From: Glandiceps talaboti
Taxonomy: Eukaryota > Hemichordata > Enteropneusta > Spengelidae
Direction: 5' to 3'
DNA: 64,000 nt
Assembly: GCF_964340395.1 (NCBI RefSeq)
Contig: NC_135554.1
Location: forward strand, 10,262,475-10,326,474
Made by a program: the position numbers and the translations under genes. Positions 1 to 10,692 of the stretch are shown one piece after another; position 1 is the stretch's first letter, and the number at the start of each line of letters is the position of its first letter. The notes under the pieces are model-generated. The model saw only the letters and a list, made by a program, of their open reading frames with translations, was not told the origin of the DNA and did no database searches.

Positions 1-209
1 ATCAAAATGAATGATATGTTCAAAAAAATAAAATTTGTTGGGTTGGATCTGTTATATAAAATCTATATGTTGCTGTTGATGTTGTTGTTGTTGTTGTTGT
101 TTATGTTGTTGTTGTTTATGTTGTCGAATTCAGCAAAAATGTCATGGGTTGAAACTGTTAATAATAGTAAATCTATATATGTTGTTGTTGCTGCTGCTAC
201 TGCTGCTGC

Positions 210-246
<37 letters not shown>

Positions 247-570
247 GAATGATTGAAATGGATGTCTGATTGTCAGACCTTTATGAAATCCAGGAAGGAA
301 GTAATAAATGATACATTTGCATTTTCAAATCGGGATTATAAGTTGTTTGTTTGTTTGTTTGTTTGTTTGTTTGTTTGTTGAAACCTTCCTCAGATTCCTC
401 AATAAAACAAGATTTAACAGAGCCTACAACATAAGATGTGTGTTTTTCCCCAGAAGTTCAGATCAATGTATTCATCTCTCCCAAGTCTATTACTGCACGA
501 TTCCAATTGTTCATATGTTAATATTTTCATTTCTATTGGTGTTTGTTCTTTTTACAACACGTCATAACAG
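1..570. other. Left edge: TGT microsatellites, no exon recognised
   Basis: (TGT)n at about 68-120 and 181-247 and (GTTT)n at about 343-379. The Leu/Val-rich frames here are translations of these repeats. If the ZP gene starts in the window its first exon is here, but I cannot identify it. Confidence 0.6.
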
Positions 571-738
571 ACTGCCCACAACTAACTGTACCACAGAACG
601 GAGACATATCAACCACAGCTGTCACAAGTGGTACGGTTGTTATACTTAAGTGCTATGATGGTTATATAGTGAATGGTGATGCTACAGTAATATGCAACGA
701 TGGGGAGTGGACTGGTACGCTTGGTACCTGTATTCCAG
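571..738 (+). CDS. Exon: sushi (CCP) domain
   Basis: Symmetric phase 1-1 exon of 168 bp (56 codons), the usual form of a sushi module. Acceptor ATAACAG, donor CAG|GTAATT. The peptide begins DCPQLTVPQNGDI and has the expected sushi features: Cys near the start, a second Cys in ILKCYDGY, Cys in VICNDGEW with the conserved Trp, and a final Cys in GTCIPG. It probably mediates protein or glycan binding. Confidence 0.85.
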
Positions 739-3700
739 GTAATTATACTACAAGATATTTTTACTATCGATTATACAACACACGAACAAAGGATAAGTGA
801 GAAGATCAAACCATAAAAAATCGGTTTTATCATGTTTAAAAATATATAATATGACACAAAGTTCTATTTCAAGTATCAACTAGATCAATCAGTAAGCCGA
901 AAATATACTGTTCATGATAGATTTGGAGGCCATCTTGGAAAATGATTGCCATCTTGGATTTTCAAATGTCCCAATCCATATCCCACTAAATACATCTGTG
1001 CAGAGTTTCATACCTGTATCTCAATTTGAACGTTATCCCTGTTATCTGCTTCACTATATGCAGTATTGTGTTGTTTTTTGTCACAAGAGATACTTGTTAT
1101 GTACACAGTATTGAAAAAACTGTACTGTTGGAAAATAATTTGAATTTCTGAACATACTATATCTGTAAAGGAAAGTGTAGGAAGAAAAACTGAAGTAAAG
1201 TGGCAAAAGCTGAGTTTGTAAGCTTTTTACTTTTGTGAAAATACTCACCAAAAAAAACTTCGATTAATTTATTATAATATTATAATTTTTATATCAACAC
1301 ATGCCTTCTAATTATACATGACAATATGTGTTCTGGCATCGTTAGAACTGTTAAGTTGATTCCTATACATTTTTGGTGCGTACACTAAATTACGTCATCG
1401 GATTGTTTATATCATAATACCAGGTCGAGTTAATTGCCAGTGATTAAATATACATCAATATGTAGAATACCATGAGTATCTTTTAATTATGCAGAAAAAA
1501 CAATTAAACTCCCAAAACGTATGAACTCAGCTTGTGCCCTTTTAAGATTCAGTAGTGTTATATGAATTGTCTGTGTGTTGTAGGAGTATAGGGTGGGTCA
1601 TGTGTGTGGGTAGGCTTTTAATTGGTGGGAAAATTATGTCAAATTCCTTATTATTCGTCGTGATGTTATCTACAGCGTCTATTTTTTCGAAATGTTTAAA
1701 TCACAATTATCGTAAAACGGTTTTTTTTATAGATAGTGTAGAAGACGATCCGTGTTGCTTGCCTGCTGACCGAGGTGATTGTACACCAGACCGTCCAGAG
1801 CAGAAGTGGTACTATGATTGTGACCAAGGCATATGTCTACCGTTTAAATATAGCGGATGTGGAGGGAATGAAAATAGGTTTGATAGCTGCAAAAAATGTC
1901 TTAAACATTGTGCAGGTAAATAATAAACAGTTACTTCGATTTTTACATTTAAAGAAACCTTCATGTATGTTTTAGTAGTCATAGATGGGTTGAACATACA
2001 CACTTAGTCGACTAGAAAAGATTGTAAACAATATACAATAGGGAACTTGCAATCCAGACTGAGCATGCTCAGACGCAAAGGACTATGGGATTATCTGTGG
2101 TTATCTTAATACCTAATCTGGGGCTACCAATAAAAAAATTCCCACAATTGTCAGGTTAACTATGAATTGATCATTCGTAGTTGCAAAAAATGTAACAATA
2201 TTGTTTACAGTACCGATTCATTAGTATTTATTATCACATTTCCCATGATGCAACATTCAACATGGCGGGTTTGCAAGTTCCCCATTTAGATACTCCATAG
2301 GCCATATCTAGTGATGCCACATATCCTTGTTTATCCGTTCTTGGTTTATTGCAGTTTCGCAAATCGTTTAGGTAAACTGTTCCCTAGTTATTGGGGTAAA
2401 ATTGAGTTTTGTTGAACGAAGTGTTTGAAGTATCACCTGGACGAATATGGTACCTTGGCGTTAGCAATTAAAGAACCTACATGTACGGACCGCAAAATGT
2501 TGCTCGGTGTTCAAACCGATACACTGCTGAAAGTACACTGTATACCGTACGACCAGTGTTGAAATTAATCAAATAAGAACACAGTTTCAAAATATGAAAG
2601 GAACTAACTTATATTATATTTATATTTTTAATAGCTGACTCCTGTTGTTTTGAACCTGACCCCGGCACAATCGGCAATTGCCAAGAGAGCAAACTTATGT
2701 GGTATTTTGACCCGAGAGATGATAGGTGCAAAGAATTCTACTATCTTGGCTGCGGTGGCAACGAAAACAAATACGATACAGAAGAACGGTGCATAGTATC
2801 ATGCCGATGTAAGTAATTTGAACATCGAGTACTTGCATGATGCGAGTGAGTCAGAAAAATTAGCTGCTTTCATCTGGTATGTCTACACTTATACTTGTTA
2901 TTGTTGAAGCTCATGTAATGTTCACCTGACAAGTACCAGCGACAGCGCATGTAGAGGTCTCTCCTATAATTCATAGATAAGATTACGTATTCTAAATAAT
3001 GTCTACAATAATGCGGTCACTTTGGACTTGTGTACATGATACACTCGTGCAGAGAAAGCTAAAACAACTTTGTGCCCAAATTATTTGGCTCTAGAAGTAC
3101 TAGACTTGAAAAGTTATGTTTGATGACAAAGAATGTTGTTTTGTTGTTGTTGTTGTCGTCGGTTTTTTTGTTGTTGTTGTTATTTTATTGTGTTTTTTTG
3201 GGGTGTTTTTTGAGGGGGTGGGTGGGGTATTTGGAATGTAAGGCCCTGTCCAATTTCAGGCCACTGTTTTAACAATTTATATCAACGTTAAAAAACCAAT
3301 AGTACCACGTGATATGATATAAAATTGAATATGGATGAAAATAGATATGATGCTGACTTATAAATATGAATAAAATGATGCGTTTAAAAACCACCATCAA
3401 ATTTTCTGACAATACATTGATGGAATAAACGCATGGTGTCGAAGTAGGGGAACAACTTTAATATGATCACATAATATATTCCTGAAATGTAGTTTGCTTT
3501 GTAACATGTTTTCAGCCTTCAACAAGAACATCAGTTGTGAAGCCGACGCAATGACAGCTACAATCTCTGTGGAGTGGTTGCAAGAATTGTTGCCCGAGAC
3601 ACCAAACGATCCACAATGGTATAGTTTGAATTGGGATGAACCAGGATGTAAGGGCTACTGGCGCTTTATTGGAGGGAAGGAGTATTACGAATTTACTACT

Positions 3701-6700
3701 GGTTTAGAAGGATGCGGCACTACTTCATTCGTGAGTTTAGCATTTACTTCGAACATGTCATGATATTCGATTGGTATGAGTGGCTGTTTTAGAACGTGTC
3801 ATTGTATTTGATTGGTTAGAAAGGCTGGCTTAGCTATAGAACGTGTCATGATGTTCGATTGGTTAGAGTGGCTGGCTTGGAATCTGCAGGTTGCAGGTTC
3901 AAACCTCGCCACTGTCGCTTGTTTCTGAATGGCTAAAGTCCTTGATCAAGATTTAAGCACACTTGAGCTTCAGTCAACCTAGCCGGCACCTGATAGGACA
4001 TAGGTTGCTAAGTGAACGCAATAATTTTTACACGCATGCAGAGGCTGCTATAGCTTGTAGATGTTCCTTAGAGTTCAGGAAGCTATCGATCGCGCAATGT
4101 CACAAGCGAACATCTTTCGTTTCGGTCAAACCTCCCTCCTCTTCCCCCTAAACGAACGTTCAAAAGTGCGACATCAAACGTTTGTATATGATGTAAACTA
4201 TGATGAAAACTGTAGCGGTCACATAATTTGACGGAGTGAAAGTTTTGAGTCGAAATTTGGGTAAACGTGCGAAAATGAAGGACAGCAATCGCATTGACGC
4301 TAGATCCCCTTCCCCTTAACGATTGAAGTTCGCTTATTGAGCTTGTGGGAAATTTTGCGATCGTCCCTAAGCGCACAACATTGTGTATTCACATCCTCTT
4401 TCTCCTTCTGGGTCTCGAATTATACAGCTCATTTCAGTTCGTCACAAAGTAGTACTATTTCACGAAGCCATGTTCAGTCACATTACCATCCAGGACATAT
4501 TTGATGTAAATACAACATTATGACGTGACGAACGAATTTTTCATTTTTAATTGCCTGTTCAGGAAAAACCCGAAGAGGACAGAATTGTGTACACGAACAT
4601 CATACATACACACAGAGGAACAGAAGTCTTTGAACTGGAATGTTGCTATGAGACAGAGTACACGATTGCACCTATCCATATCATTACCAACCCATGGTAA
4701 ATAAATTATTGTGTTAATCTTCAAATCGTTAAATCACTACCCTCGAATTCAGTGATAATGATAAGACGTACAGTCTCCGAAGACAACTTGATTACAAACT
4801 CCCTAGATCGCCCCCTAGAACGTACAATTACAACTCACTTCAACTGTCTACCAGTGTTATCCACGATAACTCCGATTCACGACGTTTCAACTTTTCATCA
4901 AAAATCAAAATGTATGTTTCCGATAGCCCGGTCGACCCTAGTTTAAATTAAGCCGCCGACTTTTTCTTGTTGACCTCCATGTACGTCCCCCCCCCCCCCA
5001 GTGATGTCTGTACATATTACATCAAACTATCAAGGAAGGTTTCTTCTGACCGACATTTCGTTTGGTTTTGGGTCGAAGCCATAATTTTCGAAAAAAATAT
5101 AAAACAATTAAAAAGACCAAGTAAAATAAAATTCCGACCTACCCTACTCGGAAACACACAATTACTGTGTTTCCGCCTAATACAGTTAATTCCTCTTTTT
5201 TCTTTCATAGTTGTGTGCTGGTCACACTGAGAGGCTTTGGTACTTTTAACATCACGGCATCGTTGTACACCAACAGCACTTTCACCATTCTGTTCAATGA
5301 AAAAGACTTTCCACTGATGATATGTGATGGCGTGCTCATCTGCTTCGGTATTCGAGTGGAGTTACATGACTCGAGCTTGGAGTTGGCCGCTGAGGAATGC
5401 TATGCATCAGAAAGTGATGATCCACAAGCACCTGTAACCCAATATCCGATAATTACAAACGGGTTGGTTATATATTAACGAATTCTGCTTGTTTTGTCCA
5501 ATAAAGGTAACGCCTTCCCGACCCTGGACTTTCGTTACTAAATCAGCCTTGCATTTTAAAAGTACACTAATTGCAATCTGGTACCTGTTTTCGACAAGAC
5601 AACCAACAAATTGTATGGTCACTGAATGTTATTGAAATTGTAATAGTTAGACATTTTGCATATTAATTACAAGTCAGTTTTTTTTAAGCGTTGTACGTTA
5701 ACTTGTTGTTATGACGATAGCGTTTAGGGCGCTGATTTTAGGGTACGGACGCAAAAATAATAATTGGATTGGACTTTTGTGTGATGTGAACAACACAGGT
5801 AGTCAGCTACTCTTTATGGTGACAGTACACATAAATATTATGTAAGTGTAACGAGCCGTGCAGAATGAATAAGGAATATAAATAATTACATCGTTTCACC
5901 TTGATAAAAATCTGTTTTTACAAAAACATTATCAAGTTTGCTAGGTGAATTACAAAAGTAGTAATTTGATATGATAATGTTAGCAAAATTTCCAAATATC
6001 AACGTATAAGAAAAGCTACATATGAAGTGTATTCTAAAACAAATACGCGTATAAAATTGTGAAATGAATTGAATTATTTCCGTTACGTTTAACAGGTGTC
6101 CGAATCCGGATACTTTGAATTTTGAAACCAATGACCTACTTACTCTCCATTTCTGCTGGGATGCCTATGATGCAGTGAACCGTGATGATGTTGAGGATGG
6201 AGAGGAAATCAACTTATACATACACTGCAAAGTTCACGTATGTAAGATAGACGAAGCCGGAACACGGTGTGATGAGCTTGACGAGGTAAGCTCAAAAACA
6301 AAACTCAGCGTTAGAATTTATAGTGATCATCATCATGCACACATAGATTCGCAGTGTGACTAAAGGCAGATTTTCCCATTCCGGCCACACCGTATTTCTT
6401 TGCCATATAAGATTCATGTGATACCCATCAGTAGATAAATAATGTATATGACGACATACTGTAAATCAAGTGTCAAATACCAACACAATTCACTTTTTAC
6501 AAAGTTGATCGCTGTCGAACTGTTATACACCAGCATCCTAATGGGGTGCAATAGAGCTGATATGATCATGGACATTAGTTGTGAAACTTGTGACTGGTAT
6601 AGGCCAAAACAACACAAAACATACTAAAGGTTGAACACGAAAGTAATGACCCGACATTTAAAATACGTGCTTGGATTAGGATAAAATTGGCATTTTTTCT

Positions 6701-7833
6701 AGTCATTATATCACCTTTTCCCCCCACACCAATCTCCATGATCGCCAGTGATAGAACGAGATATATTTACACTTTTTCACTTTAAACAGATCCCTGTCAT
6801 GGGGCCATGAACATTTGCTAACATTGTTACGTTTTATCAACTGACTAAACACTACTATTAAACACAACATTTTACTAATTGTATGCGACCAAATTATCTT
6901 CGCAAATGTTTACATTGTAAACGAAGAGGCCCCACATCATAATGTATATGGAATGTGTTGTCAGGACAACCCCATGAATAATAAACACATAGTCAAAACT
7001 TGTAATCTGTTTTATTTCCAGGTTAATTGCAATAAGAAACGTAGAGCGATCGCTGACATGTCCGTTGATAGTGGCGCTACAGCGACTACTTTCATCACCC
7101 ATGGGCCTTTGCAGAAATCTAAAAAGTATGTAAGAATTATCATGTGATTTGAACTTGTGAATTTTGATGGTAACAATGTATAGATAGCAACACTTTTATC
7201 ACAATTATACTTATAGTGTGATTCAAATTCACAGTTGGTAATACACAAACACGTCGTATAATACAACCATTGCAACACTTATGTCTAAGAAATGCTGCTG
7301 ATCAGAATGTACGTGGACAAGCTTTGAAGGTGCCGACAAAGTCTTCCCCCAGACTGACATATAGTGATAGAAAATAAGATTGGGCCTCTCTGATATAAGT
7401 TCACACTATTTTTCTTATCAATTTGTTTATGTCTGTGAAATTTATTCACATCGCCATATACACCATATATCTAAATTTCACAGACATAAATAAACTCACT
7501 AAAACATCATATAGCATGCGCAAATGCATCTACACTTGAGCATAGACCCTCCACAGATGGTCTATGATTTGAGTCACTCGCTATTGTTTTCTATTAATGT
7601 ATGCCAGTTCTGATAGGGAGAATCCTTTCGGCACCTTCAAAGCCAGTTTTAACAGGCCAAATATTATTAGGGCGCCATCAACGACGATATCTCATAGTTC
7701 AGTAGTAATAAACGTTTATCTGATGGTTGAAAATCAAACCACAGTGATGACAATTAATTTGTTATTGTTTATTTTTATTTCAGCTGCCAGGGCTAACTGG
7801 ACAGGATATGCATCGCAAACTCGGCAGCAATGA
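571..7833 (+). CDS. Sushi-Kunitz-Kunitz-ZP extracellular protein gene, 5' partial
   Basis: Spliced gene assembled from nine exons with GT-AG junctions and matching phases: 571-738, 1733-1915, 2635-2808, 3516-3730, 4563-4696, 5211-5462, 6096-6285, 7022-7125 and a last exon ending at 7796 or 7833. In order the domains are one sushi/CCP module, two Kunitz modules and a full ZP domain (ZP-N then ZP-C). ZP domains polymerise into extracellular filaments and matrices; sushi and Kunitz modules are extracellular interaction modules. A basic KKRR motif after the ZP domain looks like the consensus furin cleavage site of ZP proteins. No transmembrane or GPI segment follows, so the product is probably secreted. 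No signal peptide exon was found upstream of the sushi exon, so the start probably lies before base 1. I know of no named orthologue with this domain order. The exon chain is inferred from reading frame and splice signals, not from transcripts. Confidence 0.83.
1636..1923 (+). CDS. Alternative ORF: signal peptide plus single Kunitz domain
   Basis: An uninterrupted 95-codon frame runs from ATG 1636 into Kunitz exon 1 and stops just past its splice donor. It begins MSNSLLFVVMLSTASIFSKC, a good signal peptide by eye: short polar start, hydrophobic core, small residues before a possible cleavage point. An upstream in-frame ATG exists at 1555, but the peptide from 1636 looks more like a true start. 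It could be (a) an alternative first exon giving a Kunitz-Kunitz-ZP form without sushi, (b) an intron-retained secreted single-Kunitz peptide of about 75 mature residues, or (c) chance. The T-rich acceptor at 1721-1732 lies inside the frame and supports normal splicing as well. Confidence 0.4.
   Translation: MSNSLLFVVMLSTASIFSKCLNHNYRKTVFFIDSVEDDPCCLPADRGDCTPDRPEQKWYYDCDQGICLPFKYSGCGGNENRFDSCKKCLKHCAGK
1733..1915 (+). CDS. Exon: Kunitz domain 1
   Basis: Phase 1-1 exon of 183 bp; acceptor TTTTTTTATAG, donor GCAG|GTAAAT. The C-terminal spacing fits Kunitz/BPTI exactly: Cys, 7 residues, Cys, 12 residues, Cys, 3 residues, Cys, with the conserved GCGGNENRF block. There are two more residues than usual between the second and third canonical Cys, and three extra Cys (a CC pair at the start, one in YYDCD, one in DSCKK). 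The residue after the second canonical Cys (P1) is Thr, not Lys/Arg, so trypsin inhibition is unlikely. Two codons after the donor the genomic frame meets a stop; see the alternative ORF at 1636. Confidence 0.85.
2039..2284 (+). mobile_element. MITE copy 1, TA-flanked, TIR GGGAACTTGCAA
   Basis: A 242-bp element (2041-2282) begins GGGAACTTGCAA and ends with its reverse complement TTGCAAGTTCCC. It has TA on the left and CA (a decayed TA) on the right. It has no ORF. A second copy in opposite orientation lies at 54068-54300. TA duplication plus short TIRs suggests a Tc1/mariner-type non-autonomous element. It sits in the intron between the two Kunitz exons. Confidence 0.8.
2635..2808 (+). CDS. 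Exon: Kunitz domain 2
   Basis: Phase 1-1 exon of 174 bp; acceptor TTTTTAATAG, donor CGAT|GTAAGT. From the second canonical Cys the spacing is exactly BPTI-like: 15, 7, 12 and 3 residues between Cys. It shares the GCGGNEN block and the leading CC pair with Kunitz 1, so the two are probably an internal duplication. P1 is Gln, again not a trypsin-type residue. The segment before the second Cys is longer than in BPTI by 2-3 residues. Confidence 0.87.
3516..3730 (+). CDS. Exon: start of ZP domain (ZP-N)
   Basis: Enters in phase 1 (acceptor TTTTCAG) and ends in phase 0 (donor TTC|GTGAGT). Joined to Kunitz 2 it reads CRSFNKNISCEADAMT. The ZP-N hallmarks are a first Cys in NISCEADAMTATISVEWLQ, a second in DEPGCKG, and the EGCGT motif that marks the end of this half of ZP-N. 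Confidence 0.85.
3751..3990 (+). mobile_element. tRNA-like SINE fragment preceded by a tandem repeat
   Basis: About 3845-3990 carries a tRNA-like block: TGGTTAGAGTGG resembling an A box, then GCAGGTTCAAACCTCGCC with a good B box. A homologous copy lies on the minus strand at about 51066-51205, sharing CTTGGAATCTGCA and TTTGTTTCTGAAT. Upstream, three tandem copies (3751, 3792, 3839) of a 40-47 bp unit beginning GAACGTGTCATG precede and include the SINE head. Confidence 0.6.
4563..4696 (+). CDS. Exon: end of ZP-N
   Basis: Starts in phase 0 after CCTGTTCAG and ends in phase 2. The peptide holds DRIVYTNIIHTH and ELECCYETEYTI. The Y-[ST]-N strand and the Cys-x-Y near the end are typical of ZP-N strands E to G. 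The frame then enters the linker to ZP-C. Confidence 0.8.
4909..5159 (+). mobile_element. TIR element family 2, copy 1
   Basis: Starts near GTTTCCGATAGCCCGG and ends near CCTACTCGGAAACACAC. It shares internal blocks (ATCAAACTATCA, AAAATAAAATTCCGACC) with elements at 17220-17614 and 33380-33745. It is shorter than those, contains a C14 run and has no ORF. It lies in the intron before the first ZP-C exon. Confidence 0.55.
5211..5462 (+). CDS. Exon: start of ZP-C
   Basis: Starts in phase 2 (acceptor TTTCATAG) and ends in phase 2 (donor CGG|GTTGGT). The peptide includes RGFGTFNITASLYTNSTFTI, GIRVELHDSSLELAAEECYA and, at its end, YPIITNG. The EL.DSS..L....C pattern and the YPIITNGC junction with the next exon match the ZP-C core. 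N-glycosylation sequons NIT and NST are present. Confidence 0.82.
6096..6285 (+). CDS. Exon: ZP-C, second part
   Basis: Starts in phase 2 after TTTAACAG and ends in phase 0 at GAG|GTAAGC. The peptide reads CPNPDTLNFETNDLLTLHFC and later INLYIHCKVHVC. The aromatic-rich F.W strand followed by YIHCKVHVC is the conserved ZP-C Cys cluster. Confidence 0.85.
7022..7125 (+). CDS. Exon: end of ZP domain with KKRR cleavage motif
   Basis: Starts in phase 0 after TTATTTCCAG and ends in phase 2 at AAAAA|GTATGT. The peptide begins VNCNKKRRAIADMSVDSG. The last ZP Cys is followed at once by KKRR, which fits the consensus furin cleavage site that releases ZP monomers for polymerisation. A second basic run (QKSKK) closes the exon. 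Confidence 0.8.
7321..7643. repeat. Imperfect foldback element in the last ZP-gene intron
   Basis: GCTTTGAAGGTGCCGA at the left is mirrored by TCGGCACCTTCAAAGC at the right. The arms continue imperfectly inward and end in a strong inner pair, TTTATGTCTGTGAAATTTA against its complement at about 7474-7492. It has no ORF. Confidence 0.65.
7784..7833 (+). CDS. Terminal exon of the ZP gene, two possible acceptors
   Basis: Two AGs lie 7 bp apart. Acceptor 7783 gives only three more residues after the split codon and stops at 7794-7796. Acceptor 7790 gives ANWTGYASQTRQQ and stops at 7831-7833. Neither adds a membrane anchor. The T-rich tract fits 7783 better as the first AG, but the longer ending looks more like a normal C-terminus. 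Undecided without transcripts. Confidence 0.5.
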
Positions 7834-8382
7834 ATACAAGCATACAATGTTGTCATCACATGTATGACATCACATAGATGTGATGTCATCTTCCATTTTA
7901 ACCGATTTTAACATTTTAACTATTCTTGTCTACTTGGTAAGCTTGATCAATTTTCAGGTGGTGGGTTTTTGGTTTGTTTTGTTTTGTTTTTCTGGAGGCG
8001 GGTTTATGACATTTTGAATTTAGTTAATTTTGACTTGAACGACAGTTTGTCTCATCAGATAAAGCATTGGAATGTTTTAAAAATGTTTAAGTATGTGACT
8101 GGTTAGATGATTGTTTATGCCATAGTTGCAACCTCTAGGTATATCATAATTATTATGTTAAAGTATTTGTCATCAATTGATATACATTATCATCGTTGTT
8201 ATTCCATTGTATGTGGATTTTGGTTTCTTGGTTAAGTTTCAAGTGTGATTCGATATTCATAGCGATATGTTGCTGATTATTTATTTTTATTAATTTATCT
8301 TTATGTTTCATTTAATATATTCATTACATTTATTGTTCAATGAAAGGGTAGTCAATTATTGGTTAAGTCATATTATTGGGCA

Positions 8383-8388
8383 AATAAA
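8383..8388 (+). terminator. Candidate polyadenylation signal of the ZP gene
   Basis: An AATAAA hexamer about 550 bases after the stop codon, before a T-rich stretch and the CAA microsatellite. It is a reasonable 3' end for the plus-strand gene, placed by motif alone. Confidence 0.4.
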
Positions 8389-8502
8389 ATTAGTTCAACA
8401 CATTTTTTTTCTGGTCAGTTTTCAGTGATTTTAATTTGTATGATCATGCTGTATAGTGTCACGTAAATGTATCCAGCAATAATAACATTAACTGAGTACC
8501 AA

Positions 8503-8549
<47 letters not shown>

Positions 8550-8551
8550 GC

Positions 8552-8588
<37 letters not shown>

Positions 8589-8590
8589 GC
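8503..8590. repeat. (CAA)n microsatellite
   Basis: Nearly pure CAA array. The polyGln and polyLeu/polyCys frames across it are repeat translations. Confidence 0.95.
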
Positions 8591-8711
8591 TGCAGCGAAG
8601 GTCTTTTTCCTTCGACACATTCATAATGGTTATCCTCAAATACATGGGATATATAGACAGCACTTTTGTAGTGACACAAACACTTACAATTTGCTAGGTT
8701 TAGGTAAGAAA

Positions 8712-8712
<1 letters not shown>

Positions 8713-8752
<40 letters not shown>

Positions 8753-8789
8753 TACACATACACACACACACTCACACACACACACACGT
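8713..8789. repeat. (CA)n microsatellite
   Basis: CA dinucleotide array with a few interruptions, followed by a short TA run. Confidence 0.95.
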
Positions 8790-9901
8790 ATATATATATT
8801 TGACTTTTAAAATGCGAATATCATAGTGCTAGAAGCTTGAAAGATTGTATCAATCAGATTTGATCACTTAATGTCAATTTACGGTTATGTTTAACATATT
8901 ACCATTTCAGTGAAATATATACACATATCACACATTTATACTACTGTGTGGTAGAGAATAAAGTATGCGACATCGTCCTCACATTCCTGTTCTACTAAAT
9001 TACTGGCAAATAATGGGGACAAACGATAATGGTAAACAACTGACATTTTCAATAGTAAAATATATTTCGACATGTTTTTCTGATATAGTCGCAGTTGAAA
9101 ATGCAAATTGCCACCTAATAGGTGTAGATATGTGATTTTAACACCAAATATAGAACTTTCAACCTTTCTCTACAAGTCATTGGTTATGAAATTACACGTA
9201 TATACCTTTACACTCTAACAATTTGAGTTTGGAGGGAATAAATTAGAATTTTGAATGTCATATACAATCAGTGCTATTCGGTCCTTCAATGTCAGAAGCA
9301 TCATACAGCCTAATTCTGCAACTACTCCAACTTATCTTCATCATCAGTGACTATTAAGTCTCAGTCTCTGAAAGGTATGTATGGAATCAGGATGACAGTG
9401 TACGGCATTGATGACGCATCTATCTGTACGTCCATATTTCTTGCCACATGTCCCTCAACTCTGCATGTTAAAGTTGTTGACTATTCAGGATTATACATAC
9501 ATATGGGGTGTACCGTCTATTGATAACAAAGAGATAAAGATAACCCATCTATTCTTGTTTAACATATAACATATACATTTATCAAACTCAAATCATAATT
9601 TCGTCTGTTTAATAAGAGTTAGCGGGGATCTGGAACCGTCAGGAGAGGTAAAACGTGACATTAAAGCTAGTAGCATTATTCACATTTGTTAGAACATTGT
9701 GCCCCATTAAACCAAAGAAGAGTTTAATTTCTGCAAATACAAAATATTTAAATTAGTTAATTACAATGCTCAAATTCATGGTGTTTTTTGTTTTAAATTG
9801 TCACCTGGGTCAGAGATGACTAACTCGACATTTCATTTAAATCTTGATTGAATGTTTTAAATGATGTGTCATGATTTTATACCAGTTTGTCAGGTTTGTC
9901 A

Positions 9902-9936
<35 letters not shown>

Positions 9937-10098
9937 AAGACAGACAGACCAGCATACAACATACATACATACATACATACATACATACATACATACATAC
10001 ATACATACATACATACATGCATACATGCATGCATGCATGCTTGCATGCATACATACATACCTACATACATATCTACATACATACCTACATACATACAT

Positions 10099-10157
<59 letters not shown>

Positions 10158-10328
10158 TACATACATACATACATACATATGTACGTGCGTACACAAATAT
10201 ATATACACAGCTAGACATAAGTACATTCATACATACATACATACATACATACATACATACATACACACACACATACATACATACATACATACATACATAC
10301 ATACATAAATAAATAAATAAATAAATAC
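9902..10328. repeat. Compound (CAGA)n / (ACAT)n / (AAAT)n array
   Basis: About 430 bases of tetranucleotide repeats with the order CAGA, ACAT, CAGA, ACAT, AAAT and interrupted junctions (CATG, ACGT variants). All five long frames across it are artefacts. Confidence 0.95.
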
Positions 10329-10631
10329 ATGCATACATACACAGATACATTAATCATATATGTTATCATATACATAAAATGTGTAGATTTTATTTCAAAT
10401 TTATTTGCATTAGAAAGTTACATTTAAAATGTTATTACAAAGTGTGTTATGGTACCAAGCATATTCTTTGAATATACAGGTTTTTACTGAGAATATGTAT
10501 TGACACAGAGTCTTGAATATATTTCATGAACTGTAAAAGTGAACACTGTTAATTTCCTGAATATATACATAATAGACAACTGAAATGTCAAAATTAATGT
10601 TTCAAAAATAAAATATTTTAAAGGCTTCATT

Positions 10632-10691
<60 letters not shown>

Positions 10692-10692
10692 T
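10632..10692. repeat. (TCA)n microsatellite
   Basis: Pure TCA trinucleotide array of about 19 units. Confidence 0.95.

Noticed and set aside
8415-8787. PolyGln, polyCys and polyLeu frames
   Set aside because: Direct translations of the CAA and CA microsatellites; no splice or start context.
9902-10328. CRISPR-like repeat array
   Set aside because: Tetranucleotide repeats without spacers, in an animal genome.
9837-10350. Five long overlapping frames on both strands
   Set aside because: All are periodic translations of CAGA/ACAT repeats; no domain and no composition expected of a protein.
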